In this document: positions 9,266 through 18,420 of the stretch, in pieces
Position numbering within the stretch: the first letter of the stretch is position 1
Layout of the letters: every line of letters begins with the position of its first letter
Source: Microbaculum marinisediminis
GTDB taxonomy: Bacteria; Pseudomonadota; Alphaproteobacteria; Rhizobiales; Tepidamorphaceae
Assembly: GCF_025397915.1 (NCBI RefSeq)
Contig: NZ_JALIDZ010000002.1
Coordinates: 434,001 to 498,000, forward strand
DNA: 64,000 nt
Direction: 5' to 3'
Notes under the pieces: model-generated
Told to the model about the DNA's origin: nothing
Database searches by the model: none
The model's input: only the letters and a program-made list of their open reading frames with translations
Translations under genes and position numbers: made by a program

Positions 9266-10297
9266 TTAGATCTTGTGCTTCCCGCCGAAGCCGGTGAGAA
9301 AACGCGTCAGGTTCCGGCCGAGATCGTCGCAGAGATAGCCGCCCTCCTGGACGATCACCGTCGGCAGGCGCAAGCCGGCGATCTTCTCCCCGATACGACC
9401 AAAGCCGTCCGTAGAGACCCGTAATCCGCCGAACGGATCGCCTTCGTAGGCATCCAGGCCGAGCGCGACGACCAGCGCGCCGGGACTGTAGGCACGGATG
9501 CGGGCGATGGCGCTGTCGAGCGCTTCCAGAAACGCGGCGTCGGCGGAATGGCGCGCCAGCGGCAGGTTCATGTTGTAGCCGTAGCCGGCCCCCTCCCCGC
9601 GCTCGTCCTCGTATCCCCAGAAGAACGGATAGAAGCGCGACGGATCGCAGTGGAGCGAAACCGTGAGCACATCGGCGCGGTCGTAGAACATGCCCTGCGT
9701 GCCATTGCCGTGATGCAGGTCGACGTCGAGGATGGCGACGCGGTCGTGGACCGCGCGCAGGCCCTGCGCGGCGACGCCCGAATTGTTCACGTAGCAGAAG
9801 CCGCCGGCCATGTCGGCAAAGGCGTGATGACCGGGCGGACGCGACAGCGCGTAGGCCGACGCGGCCCCGTCGAGAACGGCCGTCGTCGCCTGCGCCGCCG
9901 TCGACGCCGACAGGCGCACCGCCTCCCAGGTCTCCGCCGAGATCGGACAGGCGGTGTCGGCCATGTGATAGCCGGCCTGGCCGTCGACGGAGCGCGGATA
10001 GCCGGACCGGCTGCGAACCGGATGGACGTTCGGGATCACTTCGGCGGACGCGCCCTGGCGGCGCGTCCAGCGCTCGTGGGCGCTCATCAGGAATTCGATG
10101 TAGGCGGGCGAATGCACCGCAGAGATCGGAACAAGCCCCTGCTCCACGGTCAGCTCGTGTTCGAGACCGGCCTCGATCGCGCCGGCGAGCAGCCGGTCGG
10201 CGCGTTCGGGCATTTCCGGGTTCTGGGTGATGACGCCGCTTGCGACGAAATGCTTCGGATAGTGCCGCTTCTGGGCTTCGTTGTAGACGACCTTCAT
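9266..10297 (-). CDS. Histone deacetylase-family acetylpolyamine amidohydrolase
   Basis: 343 residues of the arginase/deacetylase superfamily. Zinc and catalytic motifs are visible: SRPPGHHAFAD (tandem His), AILDVDLHHGNGTQ (metal-binding Asp and His), ALGLDAYEGDP (second metal Asp), and QEGGYLCDDLG. Bacterial members with this layout, such as AphA/AphB, remove acetyl groups from acetylated polyamines or small amides. It follows a class III aminotransferase gene on the same strand with a 134-bp gap, fitting a polyamine or diamine catabolic pair. Substrate cannot be read from sequence alone. Confidence 0.87.
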   Translation of the reverse strand: MKVVYNEAQKRHYPKHFVASGVITQNPEMPERADRLLAGAIEAGLEHELTVEQGLVPISAVHSPAYIEFLMSAHERWTRRQGASAEVIPNVHPVRSRSGYPRSVDGQAGYHMADTACPISAETWEAVRLSASTAAQATTAVLDGAASAYALSRPPGHHAFADMAGGFCYVNNSGVAAQGLRAVHDRVAILDVDLHHGNGTQGMFYDRADVLTVSLHCDPSRFYPFFWGYEDERGEGAGYGYNMNLPLARHSADAAFLEALDSAIARIRAYSPGALVVALGLDAYEGDPFGGLRVSTDGFGRIGEKIAGLRLPTVIVQEGGYLCDDLGRNLTRFLTGFGGKHKI

Positions 10298-10431
10298 TTC
10301 AGTTCCGATTCCGGTTCCTGCAGCATCGATTCACGCGATATGGATCACAACATACGGGTCGTGAGATATGGGCGAGCGCGTCCGAGCCTATCCGCAATGC
10401 CCGACGAGATCGACGCATTCGCCGGACCGCC

Positions 10432-11793
10432 TCACCCGTTCCCCTTCGGCAGACCGAGCTCGTCGGACAGCGCGTCGAGCGATGCGGTGAGTTTGTCCAT
10501 GATCTCGTCGACATGATCCTCGGTCGCGATCATCGGCGGGCAGACGAGGAAATGATCGCCCTCGCGCCCGCCGCGGGTGCGGCGGGAATAGATGATCAGG
10601 CCACGTTCATAGGCGTGCTCGACCAGCCGGATATAGGCGTTGTCGCCTACCGGAAGCGGCGCCATCGTCTCGCGGTCGGAAACCAGTTCGAACGCCAGCA
10701 GCAGGCCCTTGCCGCGCACGTCGCCGATGAAGGGATAGCGCGCCATAAGGCCGGTGAGTTCGGCCTTCAGGTGATCGCCGATGCGCGCGGCGTTGCCCAT
10801 CAGGTCCCGCTCCAGGATCTCGTCGAGAACGGCGAGACCGGCGGCGCAGGCGAGCGGATTGCCGGCATAGGTATAGCCGTGGATGAAGCCGCCGTGATCG
10901 AGCACCGGCTCGACCAGCGCGCGGCCGGCGATCATCGCGCCGAGCGGCGCATAGCCGGCGGCGAAGCCCTTGGAGACGACGACGATGTCGGGCCGGATGC
11001 CCCAGTGCTCGGCGGCGAGGAACTTGCCGGTGCGCCCCGCCCCGCTCATCACCTCGTCATAGATCAGGAGAATGCCGAACTCGTCGCAGATCTCGCGGAT
11101 GCGCGCGTAGTACGAATCGGGCGCGACCAGCGCGCCGGTCGAGGCGCCGCCGACCGGCTCCATGATGAAGCCCAGCACCGTCTCCGGCCCCTGCCGCAGG
11201 ATCTCCTGCCTGAGCATCTCGGCATAGCGCAGGCCGCGCTCGTCCATCGAGAGCGGGTCGCGGTCGAGATAGCAGGTCGGCGCGGGAATGCGCGGCATCT
11301 CGCGCAGCATCGGCGAGAACGGCGCGGTCATCAGCGCCATCCCGGTCACGGCCAGCGCGCCGAGCGTCGAGCCGTGATAGGAGGGATAGCGCGAGATCAC
11401 CTTCCAGCGGCTCTCCTGGCCGGTCGCCACGGCCCATTGGCGGGCGAATTTCAGACCGCTCTCCACCGCTTCGGAACCACCGGAAACGAAGAACACGCGG
11501 TCGAGGCCGTCCGGCATCAACCCGGCAACGCGGCGGGCCAGCGTCTCGGCCGGAGCGTTCTCGAAATGGAGCCGGTAGCCGAAGGTCGCCTTGTCCATCT
11601 GATCGCGCATGGCGGCCAGCACACGCGGATTGGAGTGGCCGATATTGGAGACCATCGCGCCGGACGAGCCGTCCAGGTAGCGGTTACCGTCGACGTCCCA
11701 CAGGTAGACGCCTTCGGCCCGGTCGAGCAGCGGCCGGCGAGCGCGGGACTGGTAGAACAGGTTCGACGGCGGGCGATCGGCTGTCTGGTCCAT
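10432..11793 (-). CDS. Class III (omega) PLP-dependent aminotransferase
   Basis: 453 residues from the ATG at 11793 (MDQTADRPPSNLF), chosen because an upstream in-frame extension of 39 residues has no family character. Fold type I landmarks: SGGSEAVESGLKFAR, the Asp of LLIYDEVMSGAGRTG that contacts the PLP ring nitrogen, and the Schiff-base Lys in VVVSKGFAAGYAPLG. The family transfers amino groups from omega-amines (putrescine, beta-alanine, GABA) to pyruvate or 2-oxoglutarate. The deacetylase gene downstream suggests polyamine use. Beta-alanine is also possible, since the pyrimidine region here lacks its own transaminase. Confidence 0.88.
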   Translation of the reverse strand: MDQTADRPPSNLFYQSRARRPLLDRAEGVYLWDVDGNRYLDGSSGAMVSNIGHSNPRVLAAMRDQMDKATFGYRLHFENAPAETLARRVAGLMPDGLDRVFFVSGGSEAVESGLKFARQWAVATGQESRWKVISRYPSYHGSTLGALAVTGMALMTAPFSPMLREMPRIPAPTCYLDRDPLSMDERGLRYAEMLRQEILRQGPETVLGFIMEPVGGASTGALVAPDSYYARIREICDEFGILLIYDEVMSGAGRTGKFLAAEHWGIRPDIVVVSKGFAAGYAPLGAMIAGRALVEPVLDHGGFIHGYTYAGNPLACAAGLAVLDEILERDLMGNAARIGDHLKAELTGLMARYPFIGDVRGKGLLLAFELVSDRETMAPLPVGDNAYIRLVEHAYERGLIIYSRRTRGGREGDHFLVCPPMIATEDHVDEIMDKLTASLDALSDELGLPKGNG

Positions 11794-11991
11794 GACGGCA
11801 TATTCCGGCGTCGCGGGGATTTCGCAAACAGATAATCGGGAATGGCCGCTTTCGGCCCGCTCGAAGGTCCGAATTCGCGCGCGCCCAGGCGACGACTTCA
11901 AAGTCGGCAATACAAATTACTTTCCGTAACGGACGAATCGGAGACACTATTCACCGGCTAATATTCCAGCAGTTCATTGGGAGGCCACGGC

Positions 11992-12690
11992 ATGCCGATG
12001 TCCAATCGTCTCGGTGCGGAATTCCTGGGAACGTTCTGGCTGGTCTTCGGAGGCTGCGGCTCGGCCGTTCTGGCCGCCGGGATACCGGATCTGGGCATCG
12101 GGTTCGCCGGTGTGGCGCTGGCCTTCGGTCTGACCGTCCTGACAATGGCCTACGCGGTCGGACACATCTCCGGCGGCCATTTCAATCCGGCAGTCACCCT
12201 CGGCCTGTGGGCCGGCGGACGCGTTCCGACGTCCGACATCCTGCCCTACTGGATCGCGCAGGTCGTCGGCGCAATCGCGGCGGCCTTCGTCCTCTACGTG
12301 ATTGCCTCGGGGCACGCCGAGTTCGCCCTGTCGACCGGATTTGCGGCAAACGGCTTCGGCGAACACTCGCCGGCGGGCTATTCGCTCCTGGCCGCGCTCG
12401 CCGCCGAGATCGTGCTGACCTTCTTCTTCCTGCTGATCATCATGGGCGTAACCGACAAGCGCGCGCCCGCGGGCTTCGCGCCGCTGGCGATCGGGCTCGC
12501 GCTCACGCTGATCCATCTGATCAGCATCCCGGTCACCAACACTTCGGTGAACCCGGCCCGCTCGACCGGACAGGCGCTGTTCGTCGGCGGATGGGCGCTG
12601 GCCCAGCTCTGGCTCTTCTGGGTCGCCCCGCTGATCGGCGGCGTTCTCGGCGGTATCGTCTACAAGTGGCTCGGCGACGAAAAGGGCTGA
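11992..12690 (+). CDS. aqpZ: Aquaporin Z
   Basis: 232 residues with six membrane helices and both NPA half-helices: NPA at 65-67 (HFNPAVTLG) and 187-189 (SVNPARSTG), the second followed by the selectivity-filter Arg190. The aromatic/arginine filter (Phe43-like, His175-like, Thr, Arg) and short loops fit a water-selective AqpZ rather than a glycerol facilitator. A GGGAGG ribosome site 8 bases upstream favours the ATG at 11992 over a TTG at 11977. Divergent from the aminotransferase gene; inner membrane water channel. Confidence 0.93.
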   Translation: MPMSNRLGAEFLGTFWLVFGGCGSAVLAAGIPDLGIGFAGVALAFGLTVLTMAYAVGHISGGHFNPAVTLGLWAGGRVPTSDILPYWIAQVVGAIAAAFVLYVIASGHAEFALSTGFAANGFGEHSPAGYSLLAALAAEIVLTFFFLLIIMGVTDKRAPAGFAPLAIGLALTLIHLISIPVTNTSVNPARSTGQALFVGGWALAQLWLFWVAPLIGGVLGGIVYKWLGDEKG

Positions 12691-12750
12691 CGGTCAGCCG
12701 CCAATTCGCTCGTCATCCCGCACGGAAACGGGTCGTGCCGCGCTGATCGG

Positions 12751-13380
12751 CTATTTCGTCCCGAACATGCGGTCGCCGGCGTCGCCCAGGCCGGGCACGA
12801 TATAGCCATGGTCGTTCAGGCACTCGTCGATCGCGGCGGTGAAGATCGGCACGTCCGGATGGCGCGCCTGCAGCGCGGCGATGCCCTCAGGTGCCGCCAG
12901 CAGGCACAAGAGGCGCAGATTGTTGGCGCCCTTGTCCTTCAGAAGCTGAATGGCGTGAGCGACCGAATTGCCCGTCGCCAGCATCGGATCGACGACGATC
13001 ACGAGGCGGTCGGAAATGTCCTCCGGCGCCTTGAAATAATACTGGACCGGCTTGAGCGTTTCGGGATCCCGGTAGAGGCCGATATGGGCGATGCGGGCGG
13101 ACGGCACCAGTTCGATCAGCCCTTCGATCATGCCTTCGCCGGCACGCAGCACCGATGCGAACACCATCTTCTTGCCCTGCAGCGACGGCGCGTCCATTTC
13201 GCAGAGCGGCGTCTCGATGCGGATCGTGTTCATCGGCAGATCGCGCGTCACCTCGTAGCCGAGGAACAGCGCCACCTCCTTGATCAGCCGCCGAAAGCCG
13301 GCGGTCGAGCGGTTCTTGTCCCGCAGGAGCGTCAGTTTGTGCTGGACGAGCGGATGGTCGACGACGGTGACGTTTGCCAT
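12751..13380 (-). CDS. upp: Uracil phosphoribosyltransferase
   Basis: 209 residues, exact family length. It converts uracil and PRPP to UMP in pyrimidine salvage. The PRPP loop is [15 protein letters not shown], and the uracil-binding C-terminus reads [17 protein letters not shown]. Start at 13380 follows GGAAGG; the longer reading frame upstream is not conserved in character. Convergent with aqpZ. Salvage by Upp and degradation by the PreA/PreT region 15 kb away compete for uracil, but no shared operator was seen here. Confidence 0.95.
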   Translation of the reverse strand: MANVTVVDHPLVQHKLTLLRDKNRSTAGFRRLIKEVALFLGYEVTRDLPMNTIRIETPLCEMDAPSLQGKKMVFASVLRAGEGMIEGLIELVPSARIAHIGLYRDPETLKPVQYYFKAPEDISDRLVIVVDPMLATGNSVAHAIQLLKDKGANNLRLLCLLAAPEGIAALQARHPDVPIFTAAIDECLNDHGYIVPGLGDAGDRMFGTK

Positions 13381-13546
13381 GGGTCCTTCCGGATGCATCT
13401 CAAGGGTCGTGTCCCCGTTTCTATGCACCAGATGGCCACGGCGCGCACCCTGCAATTCGCGGTTATGCCCGGTTTCGACAGGTGCAGCGGCGCCGATCGC
13501 GCATGTCCGCTGCCGCCCGGCGGATCTGTCTGGCCCATCCGCGCGG

Positions 13547-14374
13547 CTATTTCCGCCGGCCGATCGTCACCATATAGTCGCGTTTCACGTGCAATCGGCC
13601 GGTTTCGGTCAGGAAATGGCGGTGGTAGGCGTCAATTTCGGTGCGAAACGCGTCCAGACGCTCGGCTTCGAGTTCCTGCGCCATCTGGCGAACCGGACCG
13701 AAGCCGCGAACGTACCAGTCCCATATGTGCTGCGTGCTTTCGTGATAGGCGTTGTTCACGCCATCCTCGAAGGTCAGATCGAAATCGGCCCCGAGCAGCG
13801 CGCTCACGCCCGCCGGCGAGCCCCAGGCGAACGGCGAGGCCGCAGGCGCGGGCGCATCGCCATACTTGCCGGCGATGCCGAAGAACGTCTCGACGGTGCC
13901 GCCCGGCGGCCAGGTCGTCAGCACCAGACGGCCGCCGGATTTCAGGACACGGGCAAGCTCAGCGGCGGCGCGCGCCTGCCCCGGCGCGAACATGACGCCG
14001 AACGTCGAGACGACGCCGTCGAAGGACGCGTCATCAAACGGCAGGGCTTCGGCATCGGCCCACGCGAACCGGATCGGCGGCCGGACGTTCTCGGACAGGT
14101 CGCGCGCCGCCTCGAGAAGCTCTTCGGAGAAATCGACGCCGACGACGCGAGCGCCGTAGCGGGCGCAATTGCGCGCAGTCCAGCCGGTCCCCGTCGCAAC
14201 GTCCAGGACATCGCTTCCCGGCGTCGGGGCCAGACGCTGGGCGGCGTGCGCCAACGCATCGGAGATGGCGAAAGAGACATCGTCATAGTGCCTGCCGCCG
14301 AGGCCCCACATGCGCGCCGCCGGCCCGGCCGAAAAATCTTCGTGCGTTGAAACAGGATTCCTCAGGGTCTGCAT
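13547..14374 (-). CDS. Class I SAM-dependent methyltransferase (UbiE/COQ5-like)
   Basis: 275 residues from the ATG at 14374, preceded by GAGGAGA. The SAM-binding Rossmann motif I is [16 protein letters not shown], motif II acidic residue follows in [12 protein letters not shown], and [15 protein letters not shown] is the later motif. The family acts on small molecules such as quinone precursors or sarcosine-type amines; no substrate can be assigned. It is divergent from an HxlR regulator across 158 bp, so the regulator probably controls it. Confidence 0.82.
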   Translation of the reverse strand: MQTLRNPVSTHEDFSAGPAARMWGLGGRHYDDVSFAISDALAHAAQRLAPTPGSDVLDVATGTGWTARNCARYGARVVGVDFSEELLEAARDLSENVRPPIRFAWADAEALPFDDASFDGVVSTFGVMFAPGQARAAAELARVLKSGGRLVLTTWPPGGTVETFFGIAGKYGDAPAPAASPFAWGSPAGVSALLGADFDLTFEDGVNNAYHESTQHIWDWYVRGFGPVRQMAQELEAERLDAFRTEIDAYHRHFLTETGRLHVKRDYMVTIGRRK

Positions 14375-14532
14375 GGTCGCTCTCCTCGTGCTCCGGGCCG
14401 TCCGGCACGAGAGGGCCGTTCGACCGGCAGACAGGCGACCACACAAGGAGCCGGCAAAATAGTCTATTATCTGTAGTATCGCAGGCATTCGCGCCGTTGT
14501 TAGCCTTGCTGCCACGAAACAGGAGGACGGCG

Positions 14533-15237
14533 ATGAAGACCTATGGACAGTTCTGTCCGGTCGCGAAGGCCTCCGAGGTCTTCTGCGAACGCTGGACGGC
14601 TCTCATACTGAGGGAATTGGCGACCGGCGCGACCCGGTTCGCGCAAGTGCAGCGCGGCGTGCCGCTTGCCTCGCCGACGATCCTGTCGCGACGCCTGAAG
14701 GCGCTGGAGGCCGAGGGCATCGTCGAACGCAGGCGCTCGAAGACGGGGCGAAGCTGGACCTATCACCTGACCCCGGCGGGCCAGGACTTCGCCCCGATCG
14801 TCGAAGCGCTCGGCATCTGGGGGCAGAAATGGTCGCGCCGCACTTTGCAGGAACACGAGATCGATCTCGGCCTGCTGCTGTGGGCGCTCGAGAAGGATGT
14901 CCGGCCGCAGGCGTTCGGTCGGGGACGCGCGGTCGTCCATTTCGACTTCCACGACCGGCCGCTGCGGCAACGCCACTGGTGGTTCGTCAACGAAAACGGC
15001 GCCTGCGAAATGTGCGTGGACGATCCCGGCCACGAGGTCGACCTGCATCTGACCGTCAGCCTGCCGGACATGATCTACATCTGGCGCGGCGACCTCTCGC
15101 TGTCCCATGCGCTGGAAAGCGGCCGGCTGGAGGCCGACGGGTCGACGCCGATGCGCCGACACCTGCGCGACTGGCTCGGCATCTGCTCACTGGCGCATGT
15201 GAAATCGGAGCGCGACCGGCTTGCGCCGGCCTCATAG
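14533..15237 (+). CDS. HxlR-family transcriptional regulator with C-terminal extension
   Basis: 234 residues, about twice a minimal HxlR protein. The winged helix is at about 1-95: KTYGQFCPVAKASEVFCERW, then RFAQVQRGVPLASPTILSRRL. The conserved N-terminal Cys (Cys8) can act as a redox or electrophile sensor in some HxlR proteins. The second half (about 110-225) resembles an SCP2/sterol-carrier-like ligand domain seen fused to HxlR regulators. GGAGGACGGCG precedes the ATG. The divergent methyltransferase gene is the likely target; the intergenic region holds an A/T-rich dyad, ATAG-T-CTAT, near 14460. Confidence 0.85.
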   Translation: MKTYGQFCPVAKASEVFCERWTALILRELATGATRFAQVQRGVPLASPTILSRRLKALEAEGIVERRRSKTGRSWTYHLTPAGQDFAPIVEALGIWGQKWSRRTLQEHEIDLGLLLWALEKDVRPQAFGRGRAVVHFDFHDRPLRQRHWWFVNENGACEMCVDDPGHEVDLHLTVSLPDMIYIWRGDLSLSHALESGRLEADGSTPMRRHLRDWLGICSLAHVKSERDRLAPAS

Positions 15238-15241
15238 CAAA

Positions 15242-15263
15242 CGAGGGGGCCAAAGCCCCCTCG
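15242..15263. terminator. Bidirectional terminator hairpin
   Basis: Perfect 9-bp stem CGAGGGGGC / GCCCCCTCG with loop CAAA between the convergent HxlR and substrate-binding protein genes. No long T run on either side. Confidence 0.7.
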
Positions 15264-15289
15264 CCTCACGTCGTCGAAGACGCCCGTCC

Positions 15290-16282
15290 TCACATGGACT
15301 TCATCTTGTCGGTGACCGCGTGGGTCCACGCGCCTTCCGGCTTCTTGGTGATGACCGGGTCGGACTTGCCGCCGAGAAGGATCTCGACCGTGCGATCGAA
15401 ATCGGCCGGATCGAGCGTGCCGTCGGAGCCCTCGGTCAGCTTGTTGATTTCCTTCATCATGCGGACCTGATGCTTTTCGGTCTGTGCACCGGTGGCATCG
15501 TTGTCGAGCACGATCATCGCGGCTTCCTCCGGATTCTCGCGCGCCCACTCCCAGCCCTTCATCGAGGCCTTGACGAAACGGGCCATGACATCGACGAAGG
15601 CCGGGTCGGAGAGCCGGTCCTCCAGGACATAGAGACCGTCCTCCATGGTGGAGACGCCCTGGTCCTCGTATTTGAAGACCACGAGGTCTTCCGGCTTGAT
15701 GCCGGCGTCGATGACCTGCCAGTACTCGTTGTAAGTCATGGTCGAGATGCAGTCGGCCTGCTTCTGCAGAAGCGGGTCGACATTGAAGCCCTGCTTCAGG
15801 ACCGTGACACCATCGGGGCCGCCCTCGGTCGGGATGCCGAGATGCGCCATCCAGGACAGGAACGGATACTCGTTGCCGAAGAACCAGACACCGAGCGTCT
15901 TGCCCTTGAAATCCTCCGGGCTGGTGATGCCCGTTTCCTTGCGGCACGTCAGCATCATGCCAGAGCTCTTGAACGGCTGGGCGATGTTGACGAGCGCCAC
16001 ACCCTTCTCGCGCGAGGCGAGAGCGGGCGGCATCCAGTCGATGATCACGTCGGCTCCCCCGCCGGCGATCACCTGCGGCGGCGCGATGTCCGGACCGCCC
16101 GGCTTGATCTCGACGTCGAGGCCTTCTTCCTCGTAGAAGCCCTTGTCCTTGGCCACGTAGTAGCCACCGAACTGGGCCTGGGTCACCCACTTGAGCTGCA
16201 GGACGACTTTATCGGCGGCATTGGCCGGCAGTGCCGCGAAGGCAAGGCCGGCGGCCATGGACGCTATCAGTAGCTTTTTCAT
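15290..16282 (-). CDS. ABC transporter substrate-binding protein, NMT1/THI5 type (putative pyrimidine or HMP-like ligand)
   Basis: 330 residues. A signal peptide is clear (MKKLLIASMAAGLAFAALPANAADK, cleavage after ANA). The mature protein begins VVLQLKWVTQAQFGGYYVAKDKGFYEEEGLDVEI, cited here in parts: KWVTQAQFGGYYVA is the NMT1/THI5 hallmark seen in binding proteins for pyrimidine-like rings. It is last in a minus-strand operon with two permeases, an ATPase and the dihydropyrimidinase, hydrolase and semialdehyde dehydrogenase genes, which points to uptake of a pyrimidine, dihydropyrimidine or hydantoin. The exact ligand is inferred from that context. Confidence 0.86.
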   Translation of the reverse strand: MKKLLIASMAAGLAFAALPANAADKVVLQLKWVTQAQFGGYYVAKDKGFYEEEGLDVEIKPGGPDIAPPQVIAGGGADVIIDWMPPALASREKGVALVNIAQPFKSSGMMLTCRKETGITSPEDFKGKTLGVWFFGNEYPFLSWMAHLGIPTEGGPDGVTVLKQGFNVDPLLQKQADCISTMTYNEYWQVIDAGIKPEDLVVFKYEDQGVSTMEDGLYVLEDRLSDPAFVDVMARFVKASMKGWEWARENPEEAAMIVLDNDATGAQTEKHQVRMMKEINKLTEGSDGTLDPADFDRTVEILLGGKSDPVITKKPEGAWTHAVTDKMKSM

Positions 16283-16324
16283 TCCACTCCTCCGGATTGG
16301 GCACCGCCCCGTCGTGAGATCACC

Positions 16325-17428
16325 TCACCGATAGGACGGATGCCAGAACGTGACGGTGCGCTCGACGAGCGCCACCAGCGCGTAGAAGACCGAGCCGGCG
16401 AGCGCCGCAACGGCGATTTCCGCCCACACCATGTCGATGTTCATGCGGCCCACCTCGGTCGAGATACGGAAGCCCATCCCCACGATAGGCGTTCCGAAAA
16501 ACTCCGCGACGATGGCACCGATCAGCGCCAGCGTCGAATTGATCTTGAGCGCGGTGAAGATGAACGGCATCGCCGCCGGCAACCGCAGCTTCAACAGCGA
16601 CTGCCAGTAGCTCGCCGCGTAGGTGCGCATCAGGTCGCGCTCCATCGCGCCGGCAGCGGCCAGGCCGGCAACTGTATTCACCAGCATCGGGAAGAAGGTC
16701 ATGACCACGACGACGGCGGCCTTGGAGGGCCAGTCGAAACCGAACCACATGACCATGATTGGGGCGATGCCGATGACCGGCAGCGCGCTGACCAGGTTGC
16801 CGATGGGAAGCAGCCCCCGGCGCAGGAACGGCACCCGGTCGACGAGGATCGCAACCACGAAGCCGGAACCGCAGCCGAGCGCGTAGCCGATCAGAACGGC
16901 CTTGAGGAAGGTCTGGCGGAAGTCGGCCAGGAGGGTCGGCACGGAACTCGCGAGCCGGGTCCAGATCTGGCTCGGCGCCGGCAGAAGAACCTGAGGGATG
17001 GCGAAGCCGCGTACGATCAGCTCCCACAGGATCAGGATCCAGACGCCGAACAGCAACGGCACCAGCACGCCGATCAGGCGGCGCCAGATCACGGCGCGCG
17101 GCTCCAGCGCCGACAGCGCATCGGTCAAACGCCAGGCGGTGAGCCAGGCGGCGACGACGAGGCACCAGAAGCCGATCCCGGCGTCGCCCGACAGCGACGC
17201 GACCGCTCCGATCAGATACCAGGCGCCGAGATGGGCGGCGATCGCTGTGGCGGGGATCGTCAAGGCCGGAACCGCGTAAGACAGGACGGCTGCGATGACG
17301 ACGGCAGCGGCGGCACCGGTCAGGGTCGGCAGGGTGATGATGCCGAAACCGCCCTTCGCCGCCGGCAACATCAGCGAGGCGAAGGCCAGGATAGCCGCGA
17401 TGGTAAGCAAGGGTGACGGCTTTCTCAT
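16325..17428 (-). CDS. ABC transporter permease with long membrane N-terminus
   Basis: 367 residues, roughly 100 longer than a typical SsuC/TauC permease. The extra N-terminal part (about 1-125) is very hydrophobic and predicts about four added membrane helices. The core transport domain follows with a coupling-loop EAA-like region (TYAASYWQSLLKLRLPAAMP) and a final helix (AVAALAGSVFYALVAL). Its ATG overlaps the stop of the upstream permease by 4 bases (ATGA), so the two are translationally coupled and likely form a heterodimer. It serves the NMT1-type importer in the pyrimidine operon. Confidence 0.88.
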   Translation of the reverse strand: MRKPSPLLTIAAILAFASLMLPAAKGGFGIITLPTLTGAAAAVVIAAVLSYAVPALTIPATAIAAHLGAWYLIGAVASLSGDAGIGFWCLVVAAWLTAWRLTDALSALEPRAVIWRRLIGVLVPLLFGVWILILWELIVRGFAIPQVLLPAPSQIWTRLASSVPTLLADFRQTFLKAVLIGYALGCGSGFVVAILVDRVPFLRRGLLPIGNLVSALPVIGIAPIMVMWFGFDWPSKAAVVVVMTFFPMLVNTVAGLAAAGAMERDLMRTYAASYWQSLLKLRLPAAMPFIFTALKINSTLALIGAIVAEFFGTPIVGMGFRISTEVGRMNIDMVWAEIAVAALAGSVFYALVALVERTVTFWHPSYR

Positions 17429-18321
17429 TGCGCCATCCCCATGCGCCGCAGGACCTGCTTGTTGATCAGGCCGACGATGCCGACGAGAACCGCGGCCATC
17501 AGGGCGGCCGCGAGCAGCGCCGACCAGATCTGGACGGTCTGGCCGTAGTAGGAGCCGGCCAGCAGCCGCGCGCCGAGGCCGGCAACAGCACCGGTCGGCA
17601 GCTCGCCGACGATGGCGCCGACCAGCGAAATGGCGATGGCGATCTTCATCGAGGCGAACAGGAACGGCACCGAGGACGGCCATCTCAGCTTCCAGAAGAC
17701 CTGGCTGCCGCTGGCATTGTAGGTGCGCAGCAGGTCGAGATGGATCGGATCGGGCGAGCGCAGCCCCTTCACCACGCCGACGACGACCGGGAAGAAGGAC
17801 AGGTAGGTGGAGATCAGCGCCTTGGGCAGCAGCCCGGACAGGCCGATGGCATTGAGCACGACGATGATCATCGGCGCGACGGCGAGGATCGGGATCGTCT
17901 GCGAGGCGATGATCCACGGCATCAGCGATTTCGACAGGTTGAGGCTGTGAACAATGGCGACCGCCAGCACGATGCCAAGACCCGTGCCGATGACGAAGCC
18001 GAGCAGGGTCGAGGAGAGCGTGATCCAGCCGTGATAGATGAGACTGCGCTTCGATGTCGGCTGGATCTGGAAGACGGTCTTGTACATTTCCTGCCCGACC
18101 TGATGGGGGGCGGGCAGCACCGGACGCTCCTGGTTGAGCGTTGCGGCGACGAGCTCGGCCGTGGTGTAGCTCTGTTCGGCGCGCTCGTAGGTATCGCGCT
18201 GGAACGGCGCGTTCAGAAAGACGGCGGCGACATACCAGATGGCGACGATGGCGACGACGACGACGGATACCGGAAACACCCGGTCCATGAAGAAGCCGCG
18301 ATCGTCGGCGCCTCGGCTCAT
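17425..18321 (-). CDS. ABC transporter permease (NMT1-type importer)
   Basis: 298 residues. An N-terminal helix (VFPVSVVVVAIVAIWYVAAVF) is followed by a hydrophilic periplasmic stretch of about 60 residues (NAPFQRDTYERAEQ to PAPHQ), then the five-helix permease core with the EAA-like coupling segment TYNASGSQVFWKLRWPSSVP. It pairs with the next permease, whose start overlaps this stop by 4 bases. The gap to the ATPase gene upstream is 99 bp. Role: inner-membrane channel of the putative pyrimidine importer. Confidence 0.88.
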   Translation of the reverse strand: MSRGADDRGFFMDRVFPVSVVVVAIVAIWYVAAVFLNAPFQRDTYERAEQSYTTAELVAATLNQERPVLPAPHQVGQEMYKTVFQIQPTSKRSLIYHGWITLSSTLLGFVIGTGLGIVLAVAIVHSLNLSKSLMPWIIASQTIPILAVAPMIIVVLNAIGLSGLLPKALISTYLSFFPVVVGVVKGLRSPDPIHLDLLRTYNASGSQVFWKLRWPSSVPFLFASMKIAIAISLVGAIVGELPTGAVAGLGARLLAGSYYGQTVQIWSALLAAALMAAVLVGIVGLINKQVLRRMGMAQ

Positions 18322-18420
18322 ACGCGACCTCGCATTCGCCGAAGACCCCGATGCCCATCCGTCGTCGTCCCGGACGGCCGCAGGCCGAGCCGGGACCGGA
18401 GAGGCTCGTTGCAGAACGCC

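Noticed and set aside
16283-16324. Thiamine riboswitch expected before an NMT1/THI5-like gene
   Set aside because: No TPP-type core sequences were recognised in the operon's intergenic spaces, and the context is pyrimidine degradation.
16325-18358. One 677-codon minus-strand frame across both permeases
   Set aside because: Only the C-terminal 367 codons code for a permease; the first part is the shadow of the upstream permease, which has its own correct frame.
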